64,000 bases of DNA, taken from the NCBI GenBank assembly GCA_050516505.1, contig CP191518.1, positions 4,278,001-4,342,000 of the forward strand. The letters are read 5' to 3'. The stretch comes from Scandinavium ludwigii_A. Lineage in GTDB: Bacteria; Pseudomonadota; Gammaproteobacteria; Enterobacterales; Enterobacteriaceae. Position numbers and translations under genes: made by a program. Shown here one piece after another: positions 1 through 12,402 of the stretch (position 1 is the stretch's first letter; every line of letters begins with the position of its first letter). A model generated the notes under the pieces. The model was not told where the DNA came from. It ran no database searches and worked only from the letters and a program-made list of their open reading frames with translations.

Positions 1-727
1 TGGTCGTCAGACAGGTATCAACGAATAACTCGCCTTCATCGCTGCGATGCACTGGCAACAGCAGCGGCACGATACCTTCCGGCGTGTACAGCCTGGCAAC
101 CAGCCAGGCCGCTTTATTGCGATAAAACAGCTCGTTCGCCACCTGCAGATGCGATTCGCCTAAAACGTCTGCTCCATATGCTTCCGTCAGATGCGCCACG
201 ATATATCCCACATCGCGCGCTTTATCCTGCCACGGCAGACGCAGCGGCAGGTCCGTCAGCATTTGGTTGAGCAGTGTCTCCCAGCCGTGATCCGGGTAGA
301 AATCTTTCGCCAGCGGGCGAGGAATGGCGCGAAAGCGGCGCTCCGGCTGAGAGCTGAAAATAAAAAGCCGCTCGGGAGTCAGCGAGCGGTGGTCAAATAA
401 CCGACAATACACAGAGTTAAAAAAGCTTTCGGCAATTTCAAAGCGAGGGTAATCAGGCAGGAGCGCGATATAGTGCTCTTTCACCCGCAGCAAAAAAGCC
501 GCATCCGGACTTTTGCCTTCCGTGATGCAACGTAGCTGTTCCACAACCAGGCCTACATGATGGTCGTACAGATGAATACGCTGTTTCATCGCCTGTTGTA
601 CCGCGTGCCAGTCTGCTTGTTCGAAACGCTGCTGCGCCCCGGAAGTGACTTCCAGAAAGCGGCCATACTGCGCGTCGAATCCTTGCAGAATAGTTTGAGC
701 GATTAACAGTTCGAGGCCACGCGTCAT
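1..727 (-). CDS. aceK: Isocitrate dehydrogenase kinase/phosphatase, N-terminal part (cut by window edge)
   Basis: AceK phosphorylates and dephosphorylates isocitrate dehydrogenase, steering isocitrate between the TCA cycle and the glyoxylate shunt. Only about the first 242 of some 580 residues are in the window; the frame stays open to base 1. The N-terminus reads MTRGLELLIAQ and matches E. coli AceK closely (for example YGRFLEVTSGAQQRF and SFFNSVYCRLFDHRS). The ATP-binding and catalytic C-terminal half lies outside. The ATG at 727 is preferred over an in-frame ATG at 733 because a GGAG motif sits 6 bases before 727 but directly abuts 733. It is the last gene of aceBAK, downstream of aceA. 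Confidence 0.95.
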   Translation of the reverse strand, partial: MTRGLELLIAQTILQGFDAQYGRFLEVTSGAQQRFEQADWHAVQQAMKQRIHLYDHHVGLVVEQLRCITEGKSPDAAFLLRVKEHYIALLPDYPRFEIAESFFNSVYCRLFDHRSLTPERLFIFSSQPERRFRAIPRPLAKDFYPDHGWETLLNQMLTDLPLRLPWQDKARDVGYIVAHLTEAYGADVLGESHLQVANELFYRNKAAWLVARLYTPEGIVPLLLPVHRSDEGELFVDTCLTT

Positions 728-748
728 CTGCATCTCCGTTGTGGATTT

Positions 749-772
749 CCTCTCTCCCCTTGGGAAGAGAGG
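749..772 (-). other. Stem-loop in the aceA-aceK gap
   Basis: An imperfect inverted repeat (CCTCTCT on one arm, GGAGAGAGG on the other, short AAGG loop) lies between the aceA stop and the aceK start. There is no T-tract, so it is not a classical terminator. In E. coli, structures in this gap are associated with lower aceK expression relative to aceA; the same role is inferred here. Confidence 0.5.
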
Positions 773-778
773 TCAAAA

Positions 779-2083
779 TCAGAACTGCGATTCTTCAGTC
801 GATCCCGTCAGGGCTGTGACGGATGAAGCGCCACCTTGAATGATGGTCGTGACCTTGTCGAAATATCCCGTGCCCACTTCTTGCTGATGCGAGACGAAGG
901 TGTAGCCCTGTTGGCCAGATTCGAACTCTGGCTGCTGCACTTTTTCGACGTAGTGACGCATCCCTTCGCCCTGCGCGTAGGCGTGGGCCAGGTCGAACAT
1001 GCTGAACCACATGCTGTGAATGCCGGCGAGGGTAATAAACTGGTATTTGTAGCCCATCTCCGACAGTTGCTGCTGGAAGCTGGCGATAGTTTTATCGTCC
1101 AGATTCTTCTTCCAGTTAAACGAGGGCGAGCAGTTGTAGGCCAGCAGTTTGCCCGGATATTTCGCGTGGATAGCCTCGGCGAAGCGGCGGGCCAAATCGA
1201 GGTCCGGTGTGGAGGTTTCACACCACACCAAATCGGCATACGGCGCGTAAGCCAGTCCGCGGCTAATCGCCTGTTCAATACCCGCTCGAGTACGATAGAA
1301 CCCTTCGCTGGTGCGTTCGCCGGTGACAAACTCGCTGTCATACGGGTCACAGTCGGAGGTGATCAAATCGGCGGCGTCGGCATCGGTACGGGCAATTAGC
1401 AATGTCGGTACGCCCAGTACGTCAGCAGCCAGACGCGCGGCAACCAGTTTTTGAATCGCTTCCTGAGTCGGCACCAGCACTTTACCGCCCATGTGTCCGC
1501 ATTTTTTTACCGAGGCGAGCTGATCTTCAAAGTGCACGGCCGCCGCACCCGCTTCAATCATCGACTTCATCAGTTCAAAAGCATTAAGCACACCACCAAA
1601 TCCGGCTTCCGCATCGGCAACAATCGGCAGGAAATAGTCGATATAGCGAGGATCGTTTGGCTCAATGCCCGATGCCCATTGGATCTGATCCGCACGGCGA
1701 AACGTGTTGTTGATCCGATCCACCACCGATGGCACAGAGTTAGCCGGATACAGCGATTGATCCGGGTACATGCTTGAGGCCAGATTGGCATCTGCCGCCA
1801 CCTGCCAGCCGGATAGATACACGGCTTCAATCCCCGCTTTCGCCTGTTGTAACGCCTGTCCGCCAGTCAGCGCTCCGAGGCTGTTCACGTAGCCCTTTTT
1901 GGCGTCGCCGTGCAGCAGGCGCCACATTTTCGCCGCGCCGTGCTGCGCTAGCGTACATTCCGGGTTCACCGAGCCGCGTAATTTCACCACCTCTTCCGCA
2001 CTGTAAGGCCGGCGAATGCCTTCCCAGCGCGAATTAGTCCATTCCTGTTTAATATCTTCGATTTGTTGGGTACGGGTTTTCAT
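779..2083 (-). CDS. aceA: Isocitrate lyase
   Basis: Cleaves isocitrate to glyoxylate and succinate, the first step of the glyoxylate shunt used for growth on acetate and fatty acids; cytosolic homotetramer. 434 aa, the same length as E. coli AceA. The catalytic KKCGHMGGK motif with the active-site cysteine is present near residue 195, and the family's metal and substrate segments (DADAGFGG-like DAEAGFGG, HFEDQ) are visible. A longer frame starts 5 codons upstream, but MKTRTQQIE at 2083 matches the known N-terminus. It follows aceB by 32 bases and precedes aceK, forming the acetate-inducible aceBAK operon. Confidence 0.98.
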   Translation of the reverse strand: MKTRTQQIEDIKQEWTNSRWEGIRRPYSAEEVVKLRGSVNPECTLAQHGAAKMWRLLHGDAKKGYVNSLGALTGGQALQQAKAGIEAVYLSGWQVAADANLASSMYPDQSLYPANSVPSVVDRINNTFRRADQIQWASGIEPNDPRYIDYFLPIVADAEAGFGGVLNAFELMKSMIEAGAAAVHFEDQLASVKKCGHMGGKVLVPTQEAIQKLVAARLAADVLGVPTLLIARTDADAADLITSDCDPYDSEFVTGERTSEGFYRTRAGIEQAISRGLAYAPYADLVWCETSTPDLDLARRFAEAIHAKYPGKLLAYNCSPSFNWKKNLDDKTIASFQQQLSEMGYKYQFITLAGIHSMWFSMFDLAHAYAQGEGMRHYVEKVQQPEFESGQQGYTFVSHQQEVGTGYFDKVTTIIQGGASSVTALTGSTEESQF

Positions 2084-2115
2084 TGGCAGATGCTCCATTT
2101 TTATTATTGGGTGGG

Positions 2116-3717
2116 TTAGGCCAGCAGACGGTAGCCGGGCAGTGTTAAGAAATCGACGAGTTCTTCGGAGGTGGTGATTTGCTCCATGAGGCGCGCCGCT
2201 TCGTCAAAGCGACCGCTGCTGAAGCGGTGTTCGCCGAGTTCGTCCTGCACTACACGCAGCTCTTCTGCCAGCATCTGGCGGAACAGCGCTTTGGTCACTG
2301 GCGTGCCGTTGCTGAGCGTCTTCTGGTGATGGATCCACTGCCAGATAGAAGTACGAGAGATTTCTGCCGTCGCGGCATCTTCCATCAGACCGTAAATTGG
2401 CACGCAGCCGTTGCCGGAGATCCACGCTTCGATGTACTGCACGGCCACACGGATGTTGGCGCGCATGCCTTCTTCAGTACGTTCGCCTTCGCATGGTGCC
2501 AAAAGCTGTTCAGCAGTAATCGGTGCGTCGTCATCGCGAGTCACGAACAGCTGGTTTGGGTTGCCACCCAGCACATCGTTAAACACCGCCATCGCCGTAT
2601 CTGCAAGGCCAGGATGCGCAATCCATGTGCCGTCATGACCGTTGTTAGCCTCGAGCGCTTTATCCGCCTTTACCTTGTTGAGCACCTGAGTATTGCGCCC
2701 GGCGTCTTTACTCGGAATAAACGCCGCCATGCCGCCCATCGCAAACGCCCCGCGCTTATGGCAGGTTTTGATCAGCAAGCGCGAGTAAGCGCTGAGGAAA
2801 GGCTTGTCCATCGTGACCATTTGTCTGTCTGGCAGCACGCGGTCTGGATGATTCTTCAATGTTTTGATATAGCTGAAAATATAATCCCAACGTCCACAGT
2901 TCAGACCGACGATATGGTCACGCAGCGCATGCAGTATTTCATCCATCTGGAATACCGCCGGGAGCGTTTCAATCAGCAATGTGGCTTTGATGGTGCCGCG
3001 CGGCAGGTCGAAACGGTCTTCAGTAAAGCTGAATACTTCACTCCACCAGGCTGCTTCCTGCCAGGACTGGGTTTTCGGCAGATAAAAATAAGGGCCGCTG
3101 CCTTTGGCGAGCAGGTTTTTATGGTTGTGGAAGAAGTAGAGCGCGAAATCAAACAGGCTTCCTGGAATGGATTCCCCGCGCCAGGTCACATGCTTTTCTG
3201 GCAGATGAAGCCCGCGAACGCGACACACCAGCACCGCAGGATCCGGCCCCAGCTGATAAATTTTCCCGGCTTCATTGGTGTGGCTGATAACGCCGTCAAC
3301 CGCATCGCGCAGGTTGATTTGCCCGTCGATGACTTTGTCCCAGTTCGGCGCCAGTGAATCTTCAAAATCTGCCATAAACACTTTTACGTTAGCGTTCAAG
3401 GCATTGATGACCATTTTTCGTTCCACGGGACCAGTGATCTCTACCCGGCGGTCGAGCAGATCCTGAGGAATGCCGCGTATTTTCCACTCTGAATTTCTAA
3501 TGGAAGTAGTTTCCGAAATAAAATCCGGCAATTGGCCATTATCGATATTTTGCTGTTGCTGAAGACGTGCGGCCAGTAGTTTGTTGCGCTTTGGCGTGAA
3601 CCGCGTAACCAGTTCATTGAGAAATTCGATCGCTTCTGGGGTCAGGATCTGTTGTTCCTGCTCGCCAAACAGCTGGCTGAAGGCCAGTTCTTGTGCGGTT
3701 ATTGCCTGTTGTGTCAT
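2116..3717 (-). CDS. aceB: Malate synthase A
   Basis: Condenses glyoxylate with acetyl-CoA to malate, the second step of the glyoxylate shunt. 533 aa from the ATG at 3717, equal to E. coli AceB. That start is preceded by an AGGAG ribosome-binding site; the 13-codon longer frame is not needed. The malate synthase signature (KDHIVGLNCGRWDYIFS-like, here DHIVGLNCGRWDYIFSY) is visible near the middle, and the C-terminus ends LPGYRLLA. It is the first gene of aceBAK; the leader upstream contains an IclR-type operator. Confidence 0.98.
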   Translation of the reverse strand: MTQQAITAQELAFSQLFGEQEQQILTPEAIEFLNELVTRFTPKRNKLLAARLQQQQNIDNGQLPDFISETTSIRNSEWKIRGIPQDLLDRRVEITGPVERKMVINALNANVKVFMADFEDSLAPNWDKVIDGQINLRDAVDGVISHTNEAGKIYQLGPDPAVLVCRVRGLHLPEKHVTWRGESIPGSLFDFALYFFHNHKNLLAKGSGPYFYLPKTQSWQEAAWWSEVFSFTEDRFDLPRGTIKATLLIETLPAVFQMDEILHALRDHIVGLNCGRWDYIFSYIKTLKNHPDRVLPDRQMVTMDKPFLSAYSRLLIKTCHKRGAFAMGGMAAFIPSKDAGRNTQVLNKVKADKALEANNGHDGTWIAHPGLADTAMAVFNDVLGGNPNQLFVTRDDDAPITAEQLLAPCEGERTEEGMRANIRVAVQYIEAWISGNGCVPIYGLMEDAATAEISRTSIWQWIHHQKTLSNGTPVTKALFRQMLAEELRVVQDELGEHRFSSGRFDEAARLMEQITTSEELVDFLTLPGYRLLA

Positions 3718-3817
3718 TGCGTGGCTCCTCGTCGTTGATCCAAAGTCACTTCCCAAAAACGAACAATGATCGTTGTCTGGTTTTCGTTCAGTTCAATTAA
3801 GCCTACGCAATAATTAA

Positions 3818-3840
3818 TCAAAATCAAAAACAATTTCCAT
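3818..3840 (-). promoter_or_regulatory. Probable IclR operator in the aceBAK promoter region
   Basis: On the minus strand the AT-rich stretch with TGGAAATTG followed by TTTTTGATTTTG closely resembles the IclR-binding sequence upstream of E. coli aceB. It lies about 100 bases before the aceB start. The resemblance is from memory of the E. coli operator; binding is inferred. Confidence 0.6.
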
Positions 3841-3918
3841 TTTAATATTAAATACAATTCAACATACTGATAACTATGAGATTAAAGTTTAATCTTTATT
3901 TGGTTTGGATTTCGGAAA

Positions 3919-3941
3919 TAAAAAAGGCACCCGTAGGTGCC
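3919..3941 (-). terminator. Rho-independent terminator after metA
   Basis: On the minus strand a GGCACC-TACG-GGTGCC hairpin is followed by a run of at least six T. It lies about 45 bases past the metA stop codon. Confidence 0.85.
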
Positions 3942-3985
3942 TGATCTGGTGTGCTGAATCGCTTTACGATCGCATAGACGGGAGA

Positions 3986-4915
3986 TTACTCCAGCGTCGG
4001 ATTCATATGGCGGAGATCGTATGGTGTTATCTGGTAGACGTAATAGTTCAGCCAGTTGATGAACAACAGGTTGCCGTGGCTACGCCAGGTCGCTCTAGGT
4101 TTATTTTGGGGATCGTTTTTAGGAAAGTAGTTGTAAGGCACATCGGGGGATAGCCCGGCTTCTTCGTCACGGAAAAACTCACCCGCAAGGGTGTGTGCAT
4201 CGTATTCCGGATGTCCGGTGACGAAAGCAATCCGCTTGTCTTTGCTAGCAAACAGATAAGCGTCTCCATCTTCCGTTTCTGCCAGTATTTCGAGGTCTGT
4301 GTAATCACGGATCAACGCCGCAGGGAAATCGGCGTAACGGGAATGTGGGGCAAGGAACGAGTCATCAAAACCACGGGTCAGCAAGGCATGCGGATGCAGA
4401 ATGTGATGTTCATATACGCCAGAAAGCTTATCAGAACGAGTTTGTTTGGGGATGCCATACAGAATATTCAGTGCAGCCTGTACGGCCCAGCAGACGAACA
4501 GCGTTGAAGTGACGTGATCTTTTGCCCACTCGAGCACCTGTTTTATCTGCGGCCAGTAGGCGACATCGTTGAATTCGACCAGACCCAACGGGGCGCCGGT
4601 GACAATCAGACCATCGTAATTGTCATCACAAATGTCTTCGAAATTGCAGTAGAAATTATTGAGGTGCTCGACCGGTGTATTACGGGATTCACGTGCATCA
4701 ATGCGTAGCAGCTGGACATCAACCTGTAACGGTGAGTTCGACAGTAGACGAAGAAATTGGTTTTCCGTCTCGATCTTTTTCGGCATCAGATTAAGGATCA
4801 GCACCTTCAGCGGGCGAATTTCCTGGTTGGTGGCACGCGATGCCGTCATCACAAAGACGTTCTCATCACGCAAGAAATTGACGGCCGGTAGCTCGTCCAG
4901 CACCCGAATCGGCAT
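3986..4915 (-). CDS. metA: Homoserine O-succinyltransferase
   Basis: Transfers succinyl from succinyl-CoA to homoserine, the committed step of methionine biosynthesis. 309 aa, identical in length to E. coli MetA, starting MPIRVLDELPAVNFL and ending HMNPTLE. The acyl-enzyme cysteine is in VCWAVQAAL near residue 142; the EHHILHPHALL and TGHPEYD segments supply the expected histidines and glutamate. It stands alone between aceB and the rRNA operon. Its upstream region carries a MetJ operator, so methionine repression through MetJ-SAM is expected. Confidence 0.98.
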   Translation of the reverse strand: MPIRVLDELPAVNFLRDENVFVMTASRATNQEIRPLKVLILNLMPKKIETENQFLRLLSNSPLQVDVQLLRIDARESRNTPVEHLNNFYCNFEDICDDNYDGLIVTGAPLGLVEFNDVAYWPQIKQVLEWAKDHVTSTLFVCWAVQAALNILYGIPKQTRSDKLSGVYEHHILHPHALLTRGFDDSFLAPHSRYADFPAALIRDYTDLEILAETEDGDAYLFASKDKRIAFVTGHPEYDAHTLAGEFFRDEEAGLSPDVPYNYFPKNDPQNKPRATWRSHGNLLFINWLNYYVYQITPYDLRHMNPTLE

Positions 4916-4936
4916 AACCTTATTACCTCACAGCAT

Positions 4937-4966
4937 ACGTTTACACGTTTAGACATCCAGATAGCT
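4937..4966 (-). promoter_or_regulatory. MetJ operator (met boxes) upstream of metA
   Basis: On the minus strand the series CTATCTGG-ATGTCTAA-ACGTGTAA consists of adjacent 8-base units related to the met box AGACGTCT, 20 to 50 bases before the metA start. The same arrangement precedes E. coli metA. Confidence 0.7.
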
Positions 4967-5100
4967 GAAGATAACCAAGAATAAGCGAAATGTCGAGTGC
5001 GCATGTGAAAGGTGAGAAAGTTTCATGGCTGCCACGGCCCGTAGATCGAACTTTTTGGGAAGAATAGGCTTTAAATGATGGTTTTTGTTTCAGAAAGGCT

Positions 5101-5109
5101 TGTGGATAA
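5101..5109 (-). promoter_or_regulatory. Perfect DnaA box downstream of rrnE-type operon
   Basis: The minus strand reads TTATCCACA, the strongest DnaA-box consensus. A weaker relative, TGTCCACAG, lies 9 bases away. It sits just beyond the rrn terminator and is duplicated at the second rRNA operon. Function here is unknown. Confidence 0.6.
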
Positions 5110-5137
5110 CGCTGTGGACAGGCTGCGTATAAACGCA

Positions 5138-5166
5138 AAAAACCCCGGCCTTTCGGTCGGGGTTTC
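5138..5166 (-). terminator. rRNA operon terminator (rrnE type)
   Basis: On the minus strand a CCCCGACC-GAAA-GGCCGGGG hairpin is followed by a T-rich tract, 11 bases after the mature 5S end. The same terminator ends the second rRNA operon. Confidence 0.9.
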
Positions 5167-5177
5167 TTACTTGTTTG

Positions 5178-5297
5178 ATGCCTGGCAGTTCCCTACTCTC
5201 GCATGGGGAGACCCCACACTACCATCGGCGCTACGGCGTTTCACTTCTGAGTTCGGCATGGGGTCAGGTGGGACCACCGCGCTGTTGCCGCCAGGCA
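5178..5297 (-). rRNA. rrfE: 5S ribosomal RNA
   Basis: 120 nt, with TGCCTGGCGG at the 5' end pairing with CCAGGCAT at the 3' end and the conserved internal CCGAACTCAGAAGTGAAACG. It is the last gene of the operon. The rrnE assignment rests on its place between metA and purH, as in E. coli. Confidence 0.98.
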
Positions 5298-5391
5298 AAT
5301 TCTGTTTCCAACACACCCCTCAGGGTCTGTCAGTTAATCTGTTATCAAGCTGAATATCGCGTCTCTCTCGCCAAAACATCTTCGGCGTTGT

Positions 5392-8297
<2,906 letters not shown>

Positions 8298-8530
8298 TCA
8301 CAACCCGAAGATGTTTCTTTCGATTCACCATCGACTTGCGATAATTTGAGAGACTCGAACACACCGTATTTTCCTTTCTTATTACGGAGAAAGGAAACAG
8401 TGTGTCGTTTCAATTTTCAGCTTGATCCAGATTTTTAAAGAGCAAATATCTCAAACATGACTCACCGCTTACGCCGTAAAATCAGTTTTGAGATATGGAG
8501 GTCGGCGACTTTCACTCACAAACCAGCAAG

Positions 8531-8606
8531 TGGCGTCCCCTAGGGGATTCGAACCCCTGTTACCGCCGTGAAAGGGCGGTGTCCTGGGCCTCTAGACGAA
8601 GGGGAC
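8531..8606 (-). tRNA. gltV: tRNA-Glu (anticodon TTC)
   Basis: 76 nt including encoded CCA, in the 16S-23S spacer. Acceptor GTCCCCT pairs with AGGGGAC; the anticodon loop reads CCTTTCACG and the T-arm GGTTCGAATCC. A single Glu tRNA in the spacer is the E. coli rrnE, rrnB, rrnC and rrnG type; the gltV name follows from position. Confidence 0.97.
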
Positions 8607-8691
8607 ACTGAAGTCTCAATCGCAAGACGCCTTGCTTCTCTACATCTATCAGACAATCTGTGTGGACACTACAAAGGCAGGTTCTTTAAGG

Positions 8692-10233
<1,542 letters not shown>

Positions 10234-10367
10234 AAGTTTGATGCTCATGAATTAAACTTCGTAATGAATTACGTATGTTCACTCATAAGACTTGGTATTC
10301 TATTTAGCGTCTTTCGACGTTTAAGAATCCATGTCACTTTGAGTGCCCACACAGATTGTCTGATAAA

Positions 10368-10380
10368 TTGTTAAAGAGCA
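10368..10380 (-). promoter_or_regulatory. rrn leader boxA antitermination site
   Basis: The minus strand reads TGCTCTTTAACAA, the enterobacterial boxA bound by NusB-S10, in the leader between P2 and 16S. A related GCTCTTTAAAA lies in the 16S-23S spacer near 8440. Confidence 0.85.
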
Positions 10381-10419
10381 GTGAGTTACGCGCTTTCGCT
10401 TGCTAACTCGAGGTGGCGT

Positions 10420-10447
10420 ATATTACGCTTTCCTCTTTCAGAGTCAA
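10420..10447 (-). promoter_or_regulatory. rrnE-type promoter P2
   Basis: On the minus strand TTGACT (10442-10447) and TAATAT (10420-10425) are separated by 16 bases, followed by a GC-containing discriminator, about 185 bases before 16S. Confidence 0.85.
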
Positions 10448-10528
10448 CCCTTAATTTCAGGATTTTTAACTCTCATCGCCGCCGCTACACTGTGAAGTTG
10501 TTCACATGTTCCGTGTCGATGGAGGCGC

Positions 10529-10556
10529 ATTATAGGGAGTTCTGATGGTACCGCAA
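10529..10556 (-). promoter_or_regulatory. rrnE-type promoter P1
   Basis: On the minus strand TTGCGG (10551-10556), a 16-base spacer and TATAAT (10529-10534), followed by the GCGCC discriminator typical of stringently controlled rRNA promoters. An AT-rich upstream (UP-like) stretch precedes it. P1-P2 spacing is about 110 bases. Confidence 0.88.
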
Positions 10557-10632
10557 CACCTAAATGACAGAAAAATGACTGACTGCTGCATTCCACAGCA
10601 AAACCCCGCTTTATACCCATTTACACACAGAG

Positions 10633-10641
10633 TTATCCACA
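10633..10641 (+). promoter_or_regulatory. Perfect DnaA box between rrnE P1 and purH
   Basis: The sequence reads TTATCCACA. It lies about 80 bases upstream of the rrn P1 -35 element and about 35 bases upstream of the PurR box, so it could affect either divergent unit. No function is demonstrated. Confidence 0.55.
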
Positions 10642-10674
10642 AATGTGAGAAAACCCAAAAAATCACGAGCGATG

Positions 10675-10695
10675 CGCAAACGTTTTCGTTACAAT
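10675..10695 (+). promoter_or_regulatory. PurR operator overlapping the purHD promoter
   Basis: CGCAAACGTTTTCGTT (10675-10690) is a near-perfect PurR box. It runs directly into a TACAAT -10 element (10690-10695). PurR with hypoxanthine or guanine would block the promoter, as in E. coli purHD. Confidence 0.85.
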
Positions 10696-10727
10696 GCCCG
10701 CGCTAAAACAAGGATGCCCCGTGAGGG

Positions 10728-10765
10728 GCGTTAGCTGAGTTTTTCGGTAAAAATTCAGCTAACGC
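10728..10765 (+). other. Long hairpin in the purH leader
   Basis: Two 17-base arms (GCGTTAGCTGAGTTTTT and AAAAATTCAGCTAACGC) pair with one G-T wobble around a CGGT loop. The structure lies between the promoter and the purH ribosome-binding site, ending 32 bases before the start codon. There is no trailing T-tract after the second arm, so it is not an obvious intrinsic terminator; it may affect mRNA stability or translation. Confidence 0.75.
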
Positions 10766-10797
10766 TCTCTGTAATCGTCAAATCCAGGGGATTTACC

Positions 10798-12387
10798 ATG
10801 CAACAACGTCGTCCAGTCCGCCGCGCTTTACTCAGCGTTTCTGATAAAGCCGGTATCGTCGAATTCGCACAAGCACTTTCCGCACGCGGTGTGGAGCTGC
10901 TGTCTACTGGCGGTACTGCTCGCCTGTTAGCAGAAGAAGGCTTGCCGGTTACCGAAGTTTCCGATTACACCGGTTTCCCTGAAATGATGGACGGACGCGT
11001 TAAGACGCTGCACCCGAAAGTACACGGTGGCATCCTCGGCCGCCGCGGTCAGGATGATTCCATTATGGAAACACACGGCATCGCGCCGATCGATATGGTT
11101 GTCGTTAACCTTTACCCATTCGCCCAGACCGTCGCCCGCGAAGGCTGCTCTCTGGAAGATGCGGTTGAGAATATCGATATTGGTGGCCCGACGATGGTTC
11201 GCTCCGCCGCCAAAAACCATAAAGATGTGGCTATCGTAGTAAAGAGCAGCGACTACGCTTCTATTATTAGTGAGATGGATGCTCAGGAAGGTTCCCTCTC
11301 TCTCGAAACCCGTTTCGATCTCGCCATCAAAGCCTTCGAGCACACCGCAGCCTACGACAGCATGATTGCCAACTACTTCGGTAGCCTGGTCCCGGCCTAT
11401 CACGGTGAAACCAAACAACCAGCCGGTCGCTTCCCACGCACCCTGAACCTGAACTTCGTTAAGAAGCAGGATATGCGCTACGGTGAAAACAGCCACCAGC
11501 AGGCAGCCTTCTATATAGAAGAAGAAATAAAGGAAGCGTCTGTCGCCACCGCACAACAAGTGCAGGGCAAAGCGCTCTCCTATAACAACATCGCCGATAC
11601 CGATGCCGCCCTGGAATGTGTGAAGGAATTCAGCGAACCGGCCTGTGTAATCGTCAAACACGCCAACCCATGCGGTGTGGCGGTTAGCGGCTCCATTCTG
11701 GATGCCTACGATCGCGCTTACAAAACCGACCCGACTTCTGCATTTGGCGGCATTATTGCCTTTAACCGCGAACTGGATGCCGAAACGGCACAGGCCATCA
11801 TCTCCCGCCAGTTCGTGGAAGTGATCATTGCACCCTCTGCGTCTGAAGAAGCACTGAAAATCACCGCGGCGAAACAAAACGTCCGCGTGTTGACCTGCGG
11901 CCAGTGGGATAACCGCCTTGCCGGTCTCGATTTCAAACGTGTTAATGGTGGCCTTCTGGTTCAGGACCGCGATTTGGGGATGGTGACTGCCGGTGAACTG
12001 CGCGTGGTCAGTAAACGCCAACCGAGCGAGCAGGAACTGCGTGACGCGCTGTTCTGCTGGAAAGTGGCTAAGTTCGTTAAATCCAACGCCATCGTTTATG
12101 CCAAAGAGAACATGACCATTGGTATAGGCGCCGGTCAGATGAGCCGCGTGTACTCCGCGAAGATTGCCGGGATTAAAGCAGCCGACGAAGGCCTGGAAGT
12201 AAAAGGCTCCGCAATGGCGTCCGATGCCTTCTTCCCGTTCCGCGATGGCATTGATGCCGCGGCATCCGTGGGCGTGACCTGCGTTATCCAGCCTGGCGGT
12301 TCCATTCGTGACGAAGAAGTCATTGCTGCGGCTGATGAACACGGCATTGCGATGATCTTCACTGACATGCGCCACTTCCGCCATTAA
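10798..12387 (+). CDS. purH: Bifunctional AICAR transformylase/IMP cyclohydrolase
   Basis: Catalyses the last two steps of IMP synthesis: formylation of AICAR with 10-formyl-THF and ring closure to IMP. 529 aa, matching E. coli PurH. The N-terminal MGS-like cyclohydrolase domain spans about residues 1-200 (LLSTGGTARLLAEEGLPV, GRVKTLHPKVHGG). The C-terminal transformylase has the catalytic KHANPCGVAV segment near residue 270. An AGGGG ribosome-binding site precedes the ATG. It heads purHD, 15 bases before purD, is controlled by the PurR box, and diverges from the rRNA operon. Confidence 0.98.
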   Translation: MQQRRPVRRALLSVSDKAGIVEFAQALSARGVELLSTGGTARLLAEEGLPVTEVSDYTGFPEMMDGRVKTLHPKVHGGILGRRGQDDSIMETHGIAPIDMVVVNLYPFAQTVAREGCSLEDAVENIDIGGPTMVRSAAKNHKDVAIVVKSSDYASIISEMDAQEGSLSLETRFDLAIKAFEHTAAYDSMIANYFGSLVPAYHGETKQPAGRFPRTLNLNFVKKQDMRYGENSHQQAAFYIEEEIKEASVATAQQVQGKALSYNNIADTDAALECVKEFSEPACVIVKHANPCGVAVSGSILDAYDRAYKTDPTSAFGGIIAFNRELDAETAQAIISRQFVEVIIAPSASEEALKITAAKQNVRVLTCGQWDNRLAGLDFKRVNGGLLVQDRDLGMVTAGELRVVSKRQPSEQELRDALFCWKVAKFVKSNAIVYAKENMTIGIGAGQMSRVYSAKIAGIKAADEGLEVKGSAMASDAFFPFRDGIDAAASVGVTCVIQPGGSIRDEEVIAAADEHGIAMIFTDMRHFRH

Positions 12388-12402
12388 TTCCCGGAGCAGA
12401 CG

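Noticed and set aside
10927..12384. A 485-codon open frame antisense to purH
   Set aside because: Composition effect in a high-GC third-position gene; no family features.
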